Of a stretch of 64,000 nucleotides of DNA, positions 18,946 through 28,215 are shown piece by piece. This stretch comes from an uncultured Chloroflexota bacterium. Lineage in GTDB: Bacteria > Chloroflexota > Anaerolineae > Anaerolineales > Anaerolineaceae. The position numbers and the translations under genes were made by a program. The notes under the pieces were generated by a model, which worked only from the letters and a program-made list of their open reading frames with translations, did not search any database and was not told where the DNA came from. The first letter of the stretch is position 1; the number at the start of each line of letters is the position of its first letter. Where the stretch lies: the NCBI GenBank assembly GCA_902791025.1, contig CADATZ010000012.1:18741-82740 (forward strand). The letters run 5' to 3'.

Positions 18946-19854
18946 ATGGCAGAAACACAAAAATCTTTGGCGGCACATCTGGAAGAAATTGCCGGAGAAT
19001 TTATTAAAATCGGCACTGCGCCTGAATCCGGCTCGTACCTTGGACTGGAAAGTGAAGTCATTGAGGCAATCGGCTTCCTTTTTATCGCGCTTTTTCCGCA
19101 TCATTTCGGAGCCTCACGAGGACGTTTTGAGGAATCCGAAAAACGGACATGGGAACTGATGCGGGCGTATGATGCCTTTGCTACTTGTTTTGCCTCCGTT
19201 TCAGACAGCCGGGAACAGGCGGAAAGCCGTGCTTTAGAGCTGATCGATGCGCTTCCCGGGATCCTGGAAATCCTGAAAACCGATATTCAGGCCGGCTATG
19301 AAGGCGATCCTGCTGCTAAAAATACCGATGAGATCATCCTCACCTACCCCGCGTTTAAAGCGATCACTATTTTCAGGGTCGCTCACAAGCTGTATGAAAT
19401 GAATATTCCGCTGATTCCACGCATCATGACCGAATATGCCCATCGCCTTACCGGTATCGATATCCATCCCGGTGCGACGATCGGCCGGTACTTTTTCATC
19501 GATCATGGGACGGGTGTTGTTATCGGGGAAACTACGACGATCGGCGAACATGTCAAGCTCTACCAGCATGTCACCCTCGGTGCGAAGAGTTTTGAGGTCA
19601 GTCCGGATGGGGTGCTGGTCAAGGGGATCAAACGTCATCCGAATATTGGCAATCGCGTGGTGATCTATGCCGGAGCAACGATCCTTGGCGGCAACACAAC
19701 CATCGGGGATGACAGTGTTATCGGCGGCAACGTCTGGCTCACCCATTCTGTTCCGGCCAAGAGCACCATAACCGTCAGGGTCGCAGAGGGAGAGAATAAC
19801 AGTATTCATTCATCCGATATCGAGAACAGTATTGTGGATGGAATGTTTATCTGA
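18946..19854 (+). CDS. cysE: Serine O-acetyltransferase
   Basis: ATG 18946 has GGAGG at 18933-18937 with 8-nt spacing; the frame continues upstream without support. The 302-residue enzyme acetylates L-serine with acetyl-CoA, the first committed step of cysteine synthesis. The N-terminal alpha-helical domain is long, followed by the left-handed beta-helix of hexapeptide repeats (GIDIHPGATIGRYFFIDHGTG, VVIGETTTIG, then VTLGAK) with the catalytic histidine region in FIDHGTG. No cysK neighbour is visible. The TATAAT box at 18913-18918 is the likely promoter. Length is in the range of the longer EpsC/SrpH-like members. Confidence 0.9.
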   Translation: MAETQKSLAAHLEEIAGEFIKIGTAPESGSYLGLESEVIEAIGFLFIALFPHHFGASRGRFEESEKRTWELMRAYDAFATCFASVSDSREQAESRALELIDALPGILEILKTDIQAGYEGDPAAKNTDEIILTYPAFKAITIFRVAHKLYEMNIPLIPRIMTEYAHRLTGIDIHPGATIGRYFFIDHGTGVVIGETTTIGEHVKLYQHVTLGAKSFEVSPDGVLVKGIKRHPNIGNRVVIYAGATILGGNTTIGDDSVIGGNVWLTHSVPAKSTITVRVAEGENNSIHSSDIENSIVDGMFI

Positions 19855-19858
19855 TGAG

Positions 19859-19984
19859 GACCAAGGAGCAAGGAACAAGGAGCAAGAGGTAAGGAAATGT
19901 TAGGCTTTAGACATTAGACATGAGATTTTAGATAATAATCCGATACTAACACCTAACACCTAACACCTAATACCTAATACCTGT
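19859..19984. repeat. Two short tandem repeat families side by side
   Basis: Positions 19859-19886 carry CAAGGAGCAAGGAACAAGG-type units and 19950-19984 carry CTAACACCTAACACCTAA-type units (the reverse strand of TTAGGTGT). Both families recur elsewhere in the window. The stretch fills the cysE-recG gap. Confidence 0.75.
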
Positions 19985-20063
19985 TATAATAAAATTACAT
20001 CGTGCCGCCTTCTCCGGATTTTGATCCGGCCCGGGGGTAACTAAAGAAACGGAATAATTGAAT

Positions 20064-22802
20064 ATGATCATATCACCTGTTGAAAAGCTTCGACGCTTTT
20101 TGAAGCTGGAACTCAGCCGAAACTGCGACAATCGGGCTGTTGTGGGCGGAATGGGGAAATTCCTGCCGAACTGGCAAAAGGAATCAGCCACCGCCGGGAT
20201 ATCTGTAGAACTGAATGAAACTGTCACGAATTTTTTGAACAGCTATGGCGACAAGGATCCGGATGGACGCAAAGCAGCCATTATGGAAATTATGCAGCTG
20301 CTTCCGCCTCCGGAAGAAAGACAACAACGGGAAAGAACGCCCCGTCCAAGACGACAGGATCAGAATCCGGATTCCCGGGAAGAAGGTGTCCCTCAAGCTG
20401 GGAAAGAACCGGAAAGAAGACCTGAAAGACCGGCAGATCGCCGTCAGAGTGGTGAACGTGCCGTTCCGATTCGTCGTGAAGAACGCATCGAACGAAAACA
20501 TCGGCCGGAACCGGTAACAAACGCGGAAGCCCGGTACCATGAACCGACTGCAAGAAATAATACAGAAAATTTATCTCCGGCAGAAAAGCCTGCAATTACT
20601 TCTTCTACAGCAGAACCGATGCCTCCGGTACGGATCCATCATGATCCCCATGTCCGTCCTGCAGTGCCTTCTGTGAAGGAACTGCGCGAACGTTTCGGAC
20701 ATCCGCAGGTCAACCCGAAAGGACCGTCAATCGACAGCCCTGTTTCGGAAATTCCCGGAATCGGTTTCTCAAATTCCAAAGCGCTCGCAAAACAGGATGT
20801 TTATACTGTGCGGGATTTCCTGTATTATTTTCCCCGCCGTTACGATGATTATTCTTCTTTCAAAGCTATCAATAAAGTGCTTCCGGATGAGGTCGTCTCA
20901 ATCATCGGTGTCGTTCGTTCCATCACAAGTGGACAGAGAGGGAAGTACCAGATCACGGAAGTAACGATTTCCGATGGAACGGGTATTATGCGTGTCTCCT
21001 GGTTCAACCGTGCCTGGCTGATGCATCAGATCCATGTCGGTATGGGGATCGTCCTTTCCGGGAAAATTGATATTTTCCTCGGACGTCCGGTGATGAGTAA
21101 TCCGGAATGGGAGCCTGCCGATCAGGAAAATATCACAACAAACCGCATTGTGCCGATCTATGCGCTGAATCAGAACCTGAAGCAGAATTTCCTGCGTCGG
21201 ATGATGTACAATACCGTGCGTCACTGGACCGGACAGCTGCCTGAGGTACTGCCGGATTCTGTGCTTGAGTCCGCGGATCTGCTCCCGCTGCAGATGGCTA
21301 TTTCCAACATTCATTTTCCGGAATCCCGTGAACATCTGCGTTATGCACGGGAACGGCTTGCCTTTGACGAGATCTTTTTCATGCAGCTTGCCGTCCTTTC
21401 GCAAAAGCAGGAATGGAACGGACTCCCGGCTGAAACCTTTGAGGTCAGCGATGAACAGTTTGAAAACAACTGGATCGGCAGCCTGCCTTTTGAATTGACA
21501 AATGCCCAGCGGAAAGCGCTGGAGGATATCCGGAAGGATATGGCTTCCGGTCATCCGATGAACCGTCTGGTTCAGGGTGATGTTGGATCCGGTAAAACGA
21601 TCGTTGCCAGCCTCGCGGCATTAATCGTCACGGTGAAAGATGGTCAGGCGGCTATTATGGCGCCTACCGGTGTTCTTGCGGAACAGCATTACCGCAACTT
21701 TTTGCGTTTTTTAGAGGGGCTGGGAGAAAACGCTCCAATCAATGCCAATCAGGTTGAATTGATGGTCGGTGCGACTCCGGATTCGAAGAAACAGGAGATT
21801 CGTGAGCGTTTGGAAGCCGGTCAGATCCGTGTTCTGATCGGAACGCATGCACTGATCGAAGAACCGGTCCGATTCAAGAATCTGCAGCTGGTGGTTATCG
21901 ATGAACAGCATCGTTTTGGCGTTGATCAGCGTGCCGCACTGCGGGCCAAAGGAACAAATCCGCATCTGCTGGTTATGACGGCTACACCGATTCCGCGTTC
22001 TCTTTCCCTGACGATTTACGGCGACCTTGATTTGACTTTGATCGATGAAATGCCTGCCGGCAGAAAACCGGTGGGGACCCGGATCGTTTCTCCGGTCGGA
22101 CGGGAACAGGTTTATAACTACATCCGCAAAGAGGCTTCCCGCGGACATCAGGCTTTCATCATTTATCCGCTTGTCGAAGAGGGGGATGATGAGGAAAAAG
22201 AAGGCCGTGCGGCCATAGAGGCCAGTGAATTTCTTCAGACTCAGGTTTTCCCGGATCTGAAAGTTGCCCTGCTTCATGGACGTATGAAGGGCAGTGAGAA
22301 AGATGAGATCCTTGAGGCTTTCAAAAATCATGAATACGATATCCTTGTCTCGACCTCTGTGATCGAGGTTGGCGTAGACGTTCCGAATGCCACGGTGATG
22401 GTGATCGAAGGTGCAAATCATTTTGGTTTGGCACAGCTTCATCAATTCCGCGGACGTGTCGGACGGGGAGATGCCCAGGCATGGTGTGCGTTGATCCCGG
22501 ACAAGGAGAACGATCTTGAAAACCAGCGCCTGAATGCCATGGTGGAAACCACGGATGGATTTAAGCTGGCTGAAATGGATCTGGAAATGCGTGGTCCCGG
22601 TGATTTTATCGGAAAACGTCAATCCGGCCTGCGGGAGATGAAGCTTGCTTCCATGTCAGATGTCCGTCTGATTGAAAAGGCCCGTAACGAAGCATTGAAG
22701 TTATTTGAGAGCGATCCAAATCTGGACTTGCCGGAAAATGCGATTTTGAAGGCAAGAGTCATTGAAACAACCGCCGCTCAGCGGAAAGGAGAAATCAGCT
22801 GA
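20064..22802 (+). CDS. recG: ATP-dependent DNA helicase RecG with long N-terminal extension
   Basis: The 912-residue protein (ATG 20064) is RecG, the helicase that remodels stalled forks and Holliday junctions. The wedge/OB domain starts near residue 225 (EIPGIGFSNSKALAKQDVYTVRDF). Walker A GDVGSGKT has Lys511 and the Walker B variant is DEQH (613-616). FRGRVGRG and the C-terminal TRG region are intact. The extension of about 220 residues is poorly conserved, rich in Arg, Glu and Pro and probably disordered (PEERQQRERTPRPRR); such extensions are known in some phyla and make it larger than the roughly 690 residues of the E. coli protein. It overlaps coaD by one base (TGATG), so the two are co-translated. 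Confidence 0.95.
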   Translation: MIISPVEKLRRFLKLELSRNCDNRAVVGGMGKFLPNWQKESATAGISVELNETVTNFLNSYGDKDPDGRKAAIMEIMQLLPPPEERQQRERTPRPRRQDQNPDSREEGVPQAGKEPERRPERPADRRQSGERAVPIRREERIERKHRPEPVTNAEARYHEPTARNNTENLSPAEKPAITSSTAEPMPPVRIHHDPHVRPAVPSVKELRERFGHPQVNPKGPSIDSPVSEIPGIGFSNSKALAKQDVYTVRDFLYYFPRRYDDYSSFKAINKVLPDEVVSIIGVVRSITSGQRGKYQITEVTISDGTGIMRVSWFNRAWLMHQIHVGMGIVLSGKIDIFLGRPVMSNPEWEPADQENITTNRIVPIYALNQNLKQNFLRRMMYNTVRHWTGQLPEVLPDSVLESADLLPLQMAISNIHFPESREHLRYARERLAFDEIFFMQLAVLSQKQEWNGLPAETFEVSDEQFENNWIGSLPFELTNAQRKALEDIRKDMASGHPMNRLVQGDVGSGKTIVASLAALIVTVKDGQAAIMAPTGVLAEQHYRNFLRFLEGLGENAPINANQVELMVGATPDSKKQEIRERLEAGQIRVLIGTHALIEEPVRFKNLQLVVIDEQHRFGVDQRAALRAKGTNPHLLVMTATPIPRSLSLTIYGDLDLTLIDEMPAGRKPVGTRIVSPVGREQVYNYIRKEASRGHQAFIIYPLVEEGDDEEKEGRAAIEASEFLQTQVFPDLKVALLHGRMKGSEKDEILEAFKNHEYDILVSTSVIEVGVDVPNATVMVIEGANHFGLAQLHQFRGRVGRGDAQAWCALIPDKENDLENQRLNAMVETTDGFKLAEMDLEMRGPGDFIGKRQSGLREMKLASMSDVRLIEKARNEALKLFESDPNLDLPENAILKARVIETTAAQRKGEIS

Positions 22803-23296
22803 TGAGCAAACGTGCAATCTTCCCCGGAAGTTTTGATCCTATTCACAACGGACATATCGATATTGCCCGGCGTGCTGCCGAAATTTTTGATGAACTGATC
22901 CTTTGTATTTATGCAACGCCATCGAAAAATTTATTGTTTTCTTTTGAGGAACGCGTTGAAATGGCGGAGCGGATCTTTGCCGATGTTCCCAATATTTCTG
23001 TCGCCGGTTATACCGGTTTGACAGTGGATTATGCCCGGAAGGTCGGGGCCAAGTGTATGGTTCGTGGTCTGCGGGTTTTTTCTGATTTTGATTATGAATT
23101 CCGTATGGCACTGGCAAATAAAAAACTTGCTCCGGATATTGAAACGGTTTCACTCATCACAACACATCAATACACCTTTGTCTCCTCCTCAACCGTGAAG
23201 GAGGTCGTTTCTTTGGGCGGCGATGTGAGTGGAATGGTCCCGGATTTTGTCCGTGAAGCTCTAATAATGAAGTATTTCCCGGATAAAGCAGATTAA
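22802..23296 (+). CDS. coaD: Phosphopantetheine adenylyltransferase
   Basis: This enzyme makes dephospho-CoA from 4'-phosphopantetheine and ATP, the penultimate step of coenzyme A synthesis. The 164-residue protein has the nucleotidyltransferase motif GSFDPIHNGH (His15 and His18) and the SSSTVKE motif. Length is normal. The ribosome binding site AAAGGAG lies inside the end of recG and the start overlaps the recG stop by one base. Confidence 0.95.
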   Translation: MSKRAIFPGSFDPIHNGHIDIARRAAEIFDELILCIYATPSKNLLFSFEERVEMAERIFADVPNISVAGYTGLTVDYARKVGAKCMVRGLRVFSDFDYEFRMALANKKLAPDIETVSLITTHQYTFVSSSTVKEVVSLGGDVSGMVPDFVREALIMKYFPDKAD

Positions 23297-23431
23297 ATTC
23301 AAATGATGCATACGAGTCCAGTTTTTTTGTGCGAATCATGTCTCGGCAAGAAAATAGGATTCGTATGTTTCGTGTTTAAGTTGGAACTTATCCCTGCGAG
23401 AGAGCGTTAAGGCGCTTAGGAGGATTTAGCT

Positions 23432-26400
23432 ATGAAAAAAACAAACAGTATTTTTTTACTTGTTTTTTGTTTGATTCTTATCATGCTGACGGGTTCTGCA
23501 TCCGCCCAGCAATGTATCTGTCTTGATGAATATGGAAATGTGTATCCAAAAGAGACGTTATCTACTGCGGTTTGTTATCAATATAACAGTGATAACGTTT
23601 TGGTTGCAACTACAACTACATTCAAACAATGCCAGGACATGAATGCCGCTTATATGCAAGTGGAACAGGAAAAGATCAGGCAGCAGCAGGCTCTTGAAGA
23701 ACAGCAGCGTCAGCAGGCTCTCGAGGAACAACAGCGTCAGCAGGCTCTTGAAGAACAGCAGCGCCAGCAGGCTCTCGAAGAACAGCAGCGCCAGCAGGCT
23801 CTCGAAGAACAGCAGCGCCAGCAGGCTCTCGAGGAACAGCAGCGTCAGCAGGCTCTCGAAGAACAGCAGCGTCAGCAGGCTCTCGAGGAACAGTATGATG
23901 ATATCTCAGACACCCTTGTAACGCTTCAGAATGAGACAAATGACCTGCAGTCCGGACTGCAATCTACTGAGCAAATCGACCAAATCTCTGAACCGATTCA
24001 GGTTCAGGTATTCTCGCTCAGCCAATCAGGTTCAGACAAGTTAGTTCCTGACAGTAATAATGCCAATACCAATGGTTCTTTATTTAATCTCGAAGAAAAT
24101 GATGTGAATTCTGGTATTCTTACCGGCAACAATGAAGACAACAGTACCCAAAACGGTATTATTACCGGCAATAATGAAGATACTGTCACTAATAACAATG
24201 TCATTACCGGCAATAACGAAGATAATGACATTAATAACGATGTAATCACCGGTAATAACGAAGATAATATTACGAATAACAATGTCATTGCCGGTAATAA
24301 CGAGGATAATGTTACGAATAACAATGTCATTACCGGTAATAACGAAGATAATGTCACTAATAACGATGTAATTACCGGTAATAACGAAGATAACGACACC
24401 AATAACGATATAACTGCCGGCAATAACGAGGATAATGACATTAATAACAATGTCATTACCGGCAATAACGAGGGTAATGACATTAATAACGATGTAATTA
24501 CCGGCAATAATGAAGATGATGACATTAATAACGATGTAACTACCGGTAATAATGAAGATGATGTCACTAATAACGATGTAATCACCGGTAATAACGAAGA
24601 TAATGTCACTAATAACGATATAACCACCGGTAATAATGAAGACAATGACGCGAATGACGACAAAACAACTGTCAAAAATACAGAAGGTGATGAATCTAAT
24701 GACATTACTTCCATTCCTGCGGTTCAGGTAGAAAAACAAAACGGTGAAACTAAAATTGACGCAGAAGATGGACAAACCCCGTCGATTCCGGAAACAGTTC
24801 TCACTCTTACCGATGAAACAGCCGCGGAACTTTCGGTTCTGCTGACAGAAGAAGAATTCGCAGCTCTGAGTACTTTCCTTACCCGGGAATGGCTCGAAGC
24901 AAACATCGAAACACTTTCGGAAACTGCTTTTGCAGAACTCAGTGCCATGCTGCCCCCAGAGGAACCCATAACCCAAGTCAAGCTTCTAAAAGCACCGGCG
25001 TCTGCTGTTTCAATCGAAGGAAAACTCCTGAGTATTATGCTTTCGAAGCCAAATGGAAGCACAGAAGATGCATCCGCAGTTCCTTTTATCTGGTTATATG
25101 ACTATGATACAACTACCGGTTCCGTTGATGTAACCTTTAATCTGATTCTCGACATTACCACAGATTCAGATTCAATGTCTTCTACCAGAACTGTTTCCTC
25201 TGCCTCATGTGAAGACAGGATTTGTTCCTATACTGTGGATTTGAGTTCTTCTCTGGAGGAAAGTGAGCAGGCGACAGTCAGTTGGACCGTGAGTGGATCC
25301 TATAAAGACGGTGAAACGACAATAACCATTCCGGCTCCGGCACCTCAGAGTTTCGCTATAAAAGCCCCGTCACCTACGCCTGTTCCGCCCACTCCGACTC
25401 CCAAACCGGATGCTCCGGTACCGGAAGCTCCAAATGGGACCCATACAGCACGTTCCATCGGTTTCTATTGGAAACCTTCTAAAAACGCAGAAACCTATAC
25501 CGTCGAATGGAAACACCAGAGCGGGAAAAAAGGTTCCATGAACCTCGGTGCCCAGGATGAGACCTGCAAGAAAGGAAAGTGCATTATCTACGCGACACTT
25601 CCGGATACCGGTAATTACACCTGGACGGTAACAGCCAAAAATGCAAGTGGTTCAACTGTTTCCAGTGAGATGAAATTCAAAATCATCAACAACCTTCCTA
25701 CACCCAACCCTTATCGCCCGAATGGAACAATCTTCAATCACACCTATCCGGCTTTTGAATGGGAAGATGTACGGAACGGCGCCTACGAATACCGCATTCA
25801 GGTCGTCGGGAAATACGATAATCGTCTGCGAATGGACCACTGGTTCAATGTTAATGATATTTATGTCGGAAATGGTGTCTGTTACCTGCAGTCAAACCTT
25901 TTCCTTCCGGCGGGTTCTTACAGTTGGCGTGTGATGGCTAAAAATGGAGACACCACCTCCGGCTGGTCCTTCTGGCGTGATTTTTATGTCGAATGTGACT
26001 ACTGCAATTACAACAATGTTTACTATCAAAATTATGCCAATACGGTACCGACCTGCTCTTACCCGGTTGGAACGATCACTGTCAATACTCCGGATTTTCA
26101 GTGGCGGACATTGACCGGCGCGTCTTATTACACTGTCACTTTGTACGATGCAGCCGGTTCGGTTCTCTTCAATGAACAGGTTTCTAACAGTGCCTGTACA
26201 GCGGAATTGTGCAGCTGGTCACCGAAATACCGGCTCACAAAGAACGGCAATTACAGCTGGTATGTTTCTGGTTATGGAGCGAATGGTTCACGCTGGGGTT
26301 CCGCTAATACGACATTTACTCTCAATGGGGCTGTTGTGATGAAAGCAATGAGCTTCCTCCGTCCGGCTCAGAACGGATTGCTGACAGATGATGCACCGGT

Positions 26401-26935
26401 GATCATCTGGACGGACCCGGGAGAGACCACTGCGCTTTTCCATGTGGAGATTTTTAATAGCAGTAACACCTCACTCTTCAGTGCGGATCTCAACAGAGCG
26501 CAGGCCTGGTGTGACGGTCAAACCTGTTCTATCGAGTTTAAGACGATTCCAAATGCGGAAAATTATCGCATTACTGTGACACCTTATTCGGAATTGAACA
26601 CGGTCGGTGATGCTATATCCCTGGTTTTCAGTAAAGGTGGGATTCCGATGAAGCTGAATTCACCAAAAGAAGGCAGCACTGTCAGTTCGCGTCCGCTCTT
26701 CCGCTGGACATTGGACGCAGGTACAAATGTCCGGTATGAATTGATTTTGACTGATGCCAATAACGACGTAAGTACTTTCTCTCCATTGGTCTGCGGTGCA
26801 GTTGGTGTGACTTGTGAAGAAAACGAGGCATTCTTCTCACCTTCTGATCCATTGCCGCTCGGTTCATATACCGCAAGGATCGTTGCACCGGGTTCTGTGT
26901 TTATCAGTGAAGATCTGCACTTCACGATTCGGTAA
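23432..26935 (+). CDS. Giant secreted repeat protein with coiled coil, Asn/Asp repeats and Fn3-like domains
   Basis: The start has AGGAGG nearby and opens a signal peptide ending ASAQQ. After about 65 residues come seven full copies of the 9-residue unit ALEEQQRQQ, a strongly charged coiled coil. Thirteen copies of a 14-residue unit (VITGNNEDNDINND and variants) follow at about residues 229-410. A Thr/Glu-rich helical block and a proline linker (PTPVPPTPTPKPDAP, about 650) lead into roughly five Fn3/Ig-like domains with recurring Cys pairs. The Asp-rich repeats could bind calcium, but this is inference. It looks like a surface or matrix adhesin-type protein of 1167 residues. No LPXTG or other anchor is seen. 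Antisense open frames over both repeat blocks are artefacts of the repeats. Confidence 0.75.
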   Translation: MKKTNSIFLLVFCLILIMLTGSASAQQCICLDEYGNVYPKETLSTAVCYQYNSDNVLVATTTTFKQCQDMNAAYMQVEQEKIRQQQALEEQQRQQALEEQQRQQALEEQQRQQALEEQQRQQALEEQQRQQALEEQQRQQALEEQQRQQALEEQYDDISDTLVTLQNETNDLQSGLQSTEQIDQISEPIQVQVFSLSQSGSDKLVPDSNNANTNGSLFNLEENDVNSGILTGNNEDNSTQNGIITGNNEDTVTNNNVITGNNEDNDINNDVITGNNEDNITNNNVIAGNNEDNVTNNNVITGNNEDNVTNNDVITGNNEDNDTNNDITAGNNEDNDINNNVITGNNEGNDINNDVITGNNEDDDINNDVTTGNNEDDVTNNDVITGNNEDNVTNNDITTGNNEDNDANDDKTTVKNTEGDESNDITSIPAVQVEKQNGETKIDAEDGQTPSIPETVLTLTDETAAELSVLLTEEEFAALSTFLTREWLEANIETLSETAFAELSAMLPPEEPITQVKLLKAPASAVSIEGKLLSIMLSKPNGSTEDASAVPFIWLYDYDTTTGSVDVTFNLILDITTDSDSMSSTRTVSSASCEDRICSYTVDLSSSLEESEQATVSWTVSGSYKDGETTITIPAPAPQSFAIKAPSPTPVPPTPTPKPDAPVPEAPNGTHTARSIGFYWKPSKNAETYTVEWKHQSGKKGSMNLGAQDETCKKGKCIIYATLPDTGNYTWTVTAKNASGSTVSSEMKFKIINNLPTPNPYRPNGTIFNHTYPAFEWEDVRNGAYEYRIQVVGKYDNRLRMDHWFNVNDIYVGNGVCYLQSNLFLPAGSYSWRVMAKNGDTTSGWSFWRDFYVECDYCNYNNVYYQNYANTVPTCSYPVGTITVNTPDFQWRTLTGASYYTVTLYDAAGSVLFNEQVSNSACTAELCSWSPKYRLTKNGNYSWYVSGYGANGSRWGSANTTFTLNGAVVMKAMSFLRPAQNGLLTDDAPVIIWTDPGETTALFHVEIFNSSNTSLFSADLNRAQAWCDGQTCSIEFKTIPNAENYRITVTPYSELNTVGDAISLVFSKGGIPMKLNSPKEGSTVSSRPLFRWTLDAGTNVRYELILTDANNDVSTFSPLVCGAVGVTCEENEAFFSPSDPLPLGSYTARIVAPGSVFISEDLHFTIR
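23690..23893 (+). repeat. 27-bp coding tandem repeat
   Basis: Seven full units of 27 bp (23690-23878) plus a partial eighth encode ALEEQQRQQ. Units differ mostly at synonymous positions (GAA/GAG, CAA/CAG, CTT/CTC), so the protein unit is under selection or recently homogenised. Confidence 0.9.
24116..24661 (+). repeat. 42-bp coding tandem repeat
   Basis: Thirteen units of 42 bp encode the 14-residue block with consensus VITGNNEDNDINND. The GNNED core is almost invariant, while flanking positions vary between D/N, I/V/T and A. Confidence 0.9.
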
Positions 26936-26965
26936 GAAAGAAATCGTAAAGGGGAAAAGCTATAC

Positions 26966-28174
26966 ATGAATCAATACGACCGGCGGATGGTGAAAGCACC
27001 GAAGTGGATGGAAAGCTTCAGCTGTGTTGCAGAGCAATGCACGGAAAGCTGCTGTCAGCAATGGAACATTGATGTGGATCCGGTCCACGCGGAAGCTTAC
27101 ACCCATCTGGGTGATCCGGATCTGCAGTCCATTATGGACCATCTGCTTCATCGCTTTCATATCCGCCGATCCGGTATGAGAAAACCGGAATTGCAGTACC
27201 GCTTTCTTCTGCTCAATCAGCCGGACAAACGCTGTCCGCTGCTTGATGAGCAGGGAAAGTGCCGTCTGCAAAAAAAATACGGGGCTGATATCCTTTGTGA
27301 TACCTGCTATTTTCATCCCAGAACTTTTTGGCAGATCAATGATCAAACCGGCATGAGTGCCTGCCTGTCCTGCCCGGAATGTGCTCGGCTTGCTCTGCTT
27401 CACGAGGAGCCGACTGTTTTTTCCGAATTTGAGACAGAAATTGACCCCAATGCTGAGTGGCTGGAGACATCACTGATTTCCGATCCGGATACACGGATGC
27501 TGATGCAAAACCGTGAACTGCTGATCGGTCTGCTCATTGAGATTCTTCAGAATCGTGATGAGAATAATTTTTTCAAAAGAATGAACAGGGCTGAATCTTT
27601 TTTGTGCGCTCTGGCTGAAAAAAATCACTTCGACCCGCAGACAATCCGTGATGTTTATGAATCGGTTATTCAGCTATCTGTCCCGGTTCCAGCTGAAGAC
27701 CCTTACCGGATCATGAAGCTTTACCTTGATATTATTGATCCTGTCAATGAGGGACTTGAGAAAGCTGCGCAGAGCGCAATGGAGACCACCCGTTTATTAG
27801 CGGGTGGCAGAAATGGATTTCTCAACCTGCTGTCCAAAAATTACGAAGCCGGGTGCCGCATCATGGAGCCGTTTTTCAGTGATAAGAAATATCTTATTGA
27901 AAATTTTATGGTCCATTATGTTTTTTCTGACAGTTTCAAACAATTTTACCGCTGTCAGAACGAAGCGATATCCGCTGCGGATTTTCTTCATCATGAAGCT
28001 TCGCTGCTGAAGGTCTGGTATCTTTTGTTACGTGTTTTGTTAGCACAGAAAGCACTCACGGAAAAGAAAATGACAGAGGAAATCTTTGTCAAAACTGTTA
28101 TCCATGCGGATAAAACATTCTGGCATTATCCCGACTGGTTTTCCCGCTGTGCAGCTTTAGGTATCAGGTGTTAG
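26966..28174 (+). CDS. FliB-like lysine N-methylase family protein
   Basis: The 402-residue protein has the layout of FliB, which methylates flagellin lysines in Salmonella. It starts with APKWMESFSC and a cysteine cluster C20, C25, C29, C30, followed by the C-PLLD-GKC and LCDTCYFHPR blocks that may hold a metal or iron-sulfur centre. No flagellar genes are in the window and Anaerolineales generally lack flagella, so the substrate is likely another surface protein. The gene starts 30 nt after the large repeat protein, on the same strand and probably in the same transcript, which makes that secreted protein a candidate target or partner. That link is inference. Confidence 0.75.
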   Translation: MNQYDRRMVKAPKWMESFSCVAEQCTESCCQQWNIDVDPVHAEAYTHLGDPDLQSIMDHLLHRFHIRRSGMRKPELQYRFLLLNQPDKRCPLLDEQGKCRLQKKYGADILCDTCYFHPRTFWQINDQTGMSACLSCPECARLALLHEEPTVFSEFETEIDPNAEWLETSLISDPDTRMLMQNRELLIGLLIEILQNRDENNFFKRMNRAESFLCALAEKNHFDPQTIRDVYESVIQLSVPVPAEDPYRIMKLYLDIIDPVNEGLEKAAQSAMETTRLLAGGRNGFLNLLSKNYEAGCRIMEPFFSDKKYLIENFMVHYVFSDSFKQFYRCQNEAISAADFLHHEASLLKVWYLLLRVLLAQKALTEKKMTEEIFVKTVIHADKTFWHYPDWFSRCAALGIRC

Positions 28175-28180
28175 GTGTAA
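28159..28180. repeat. Short tandem repeat, TTAGGTGT type
   Basis: TAGGTATCAGGTGTTAGGTG overlaps the last codons and stop of the FliB-like gene, so the repeat supplies the C-terminal residues LGIRC. Confidence 0.6.
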
Positions 28181-28215
28181 GGGAACATGGGTTGATAATC
28201 CCTAACCCCAAATCC

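Noticed and set aside
23308..23367. Inverted repeat CATACGAGTCC / GGATTCGTATG after coaD as a riboswitch for the large secreted protein
   Set aside because: It matches no known c-di-GMP or other aptamer consensus and contains a mismatch; more likely a weak terminator of coaD.
24116..24661. 42-bp repeats as a CRISPR array
   Set aside because: The units are contiguous, in frame and translated after a signal peptide, with no unique spacers.
24004..24976. Two long minus-strand frames over the 42-bp repeats (Leu/Val- or Ile/Val-rich products)
   Set aside because: They mirror the repeat unit of the sense gene and have no ribosome binding site; repeats keep all frames open.
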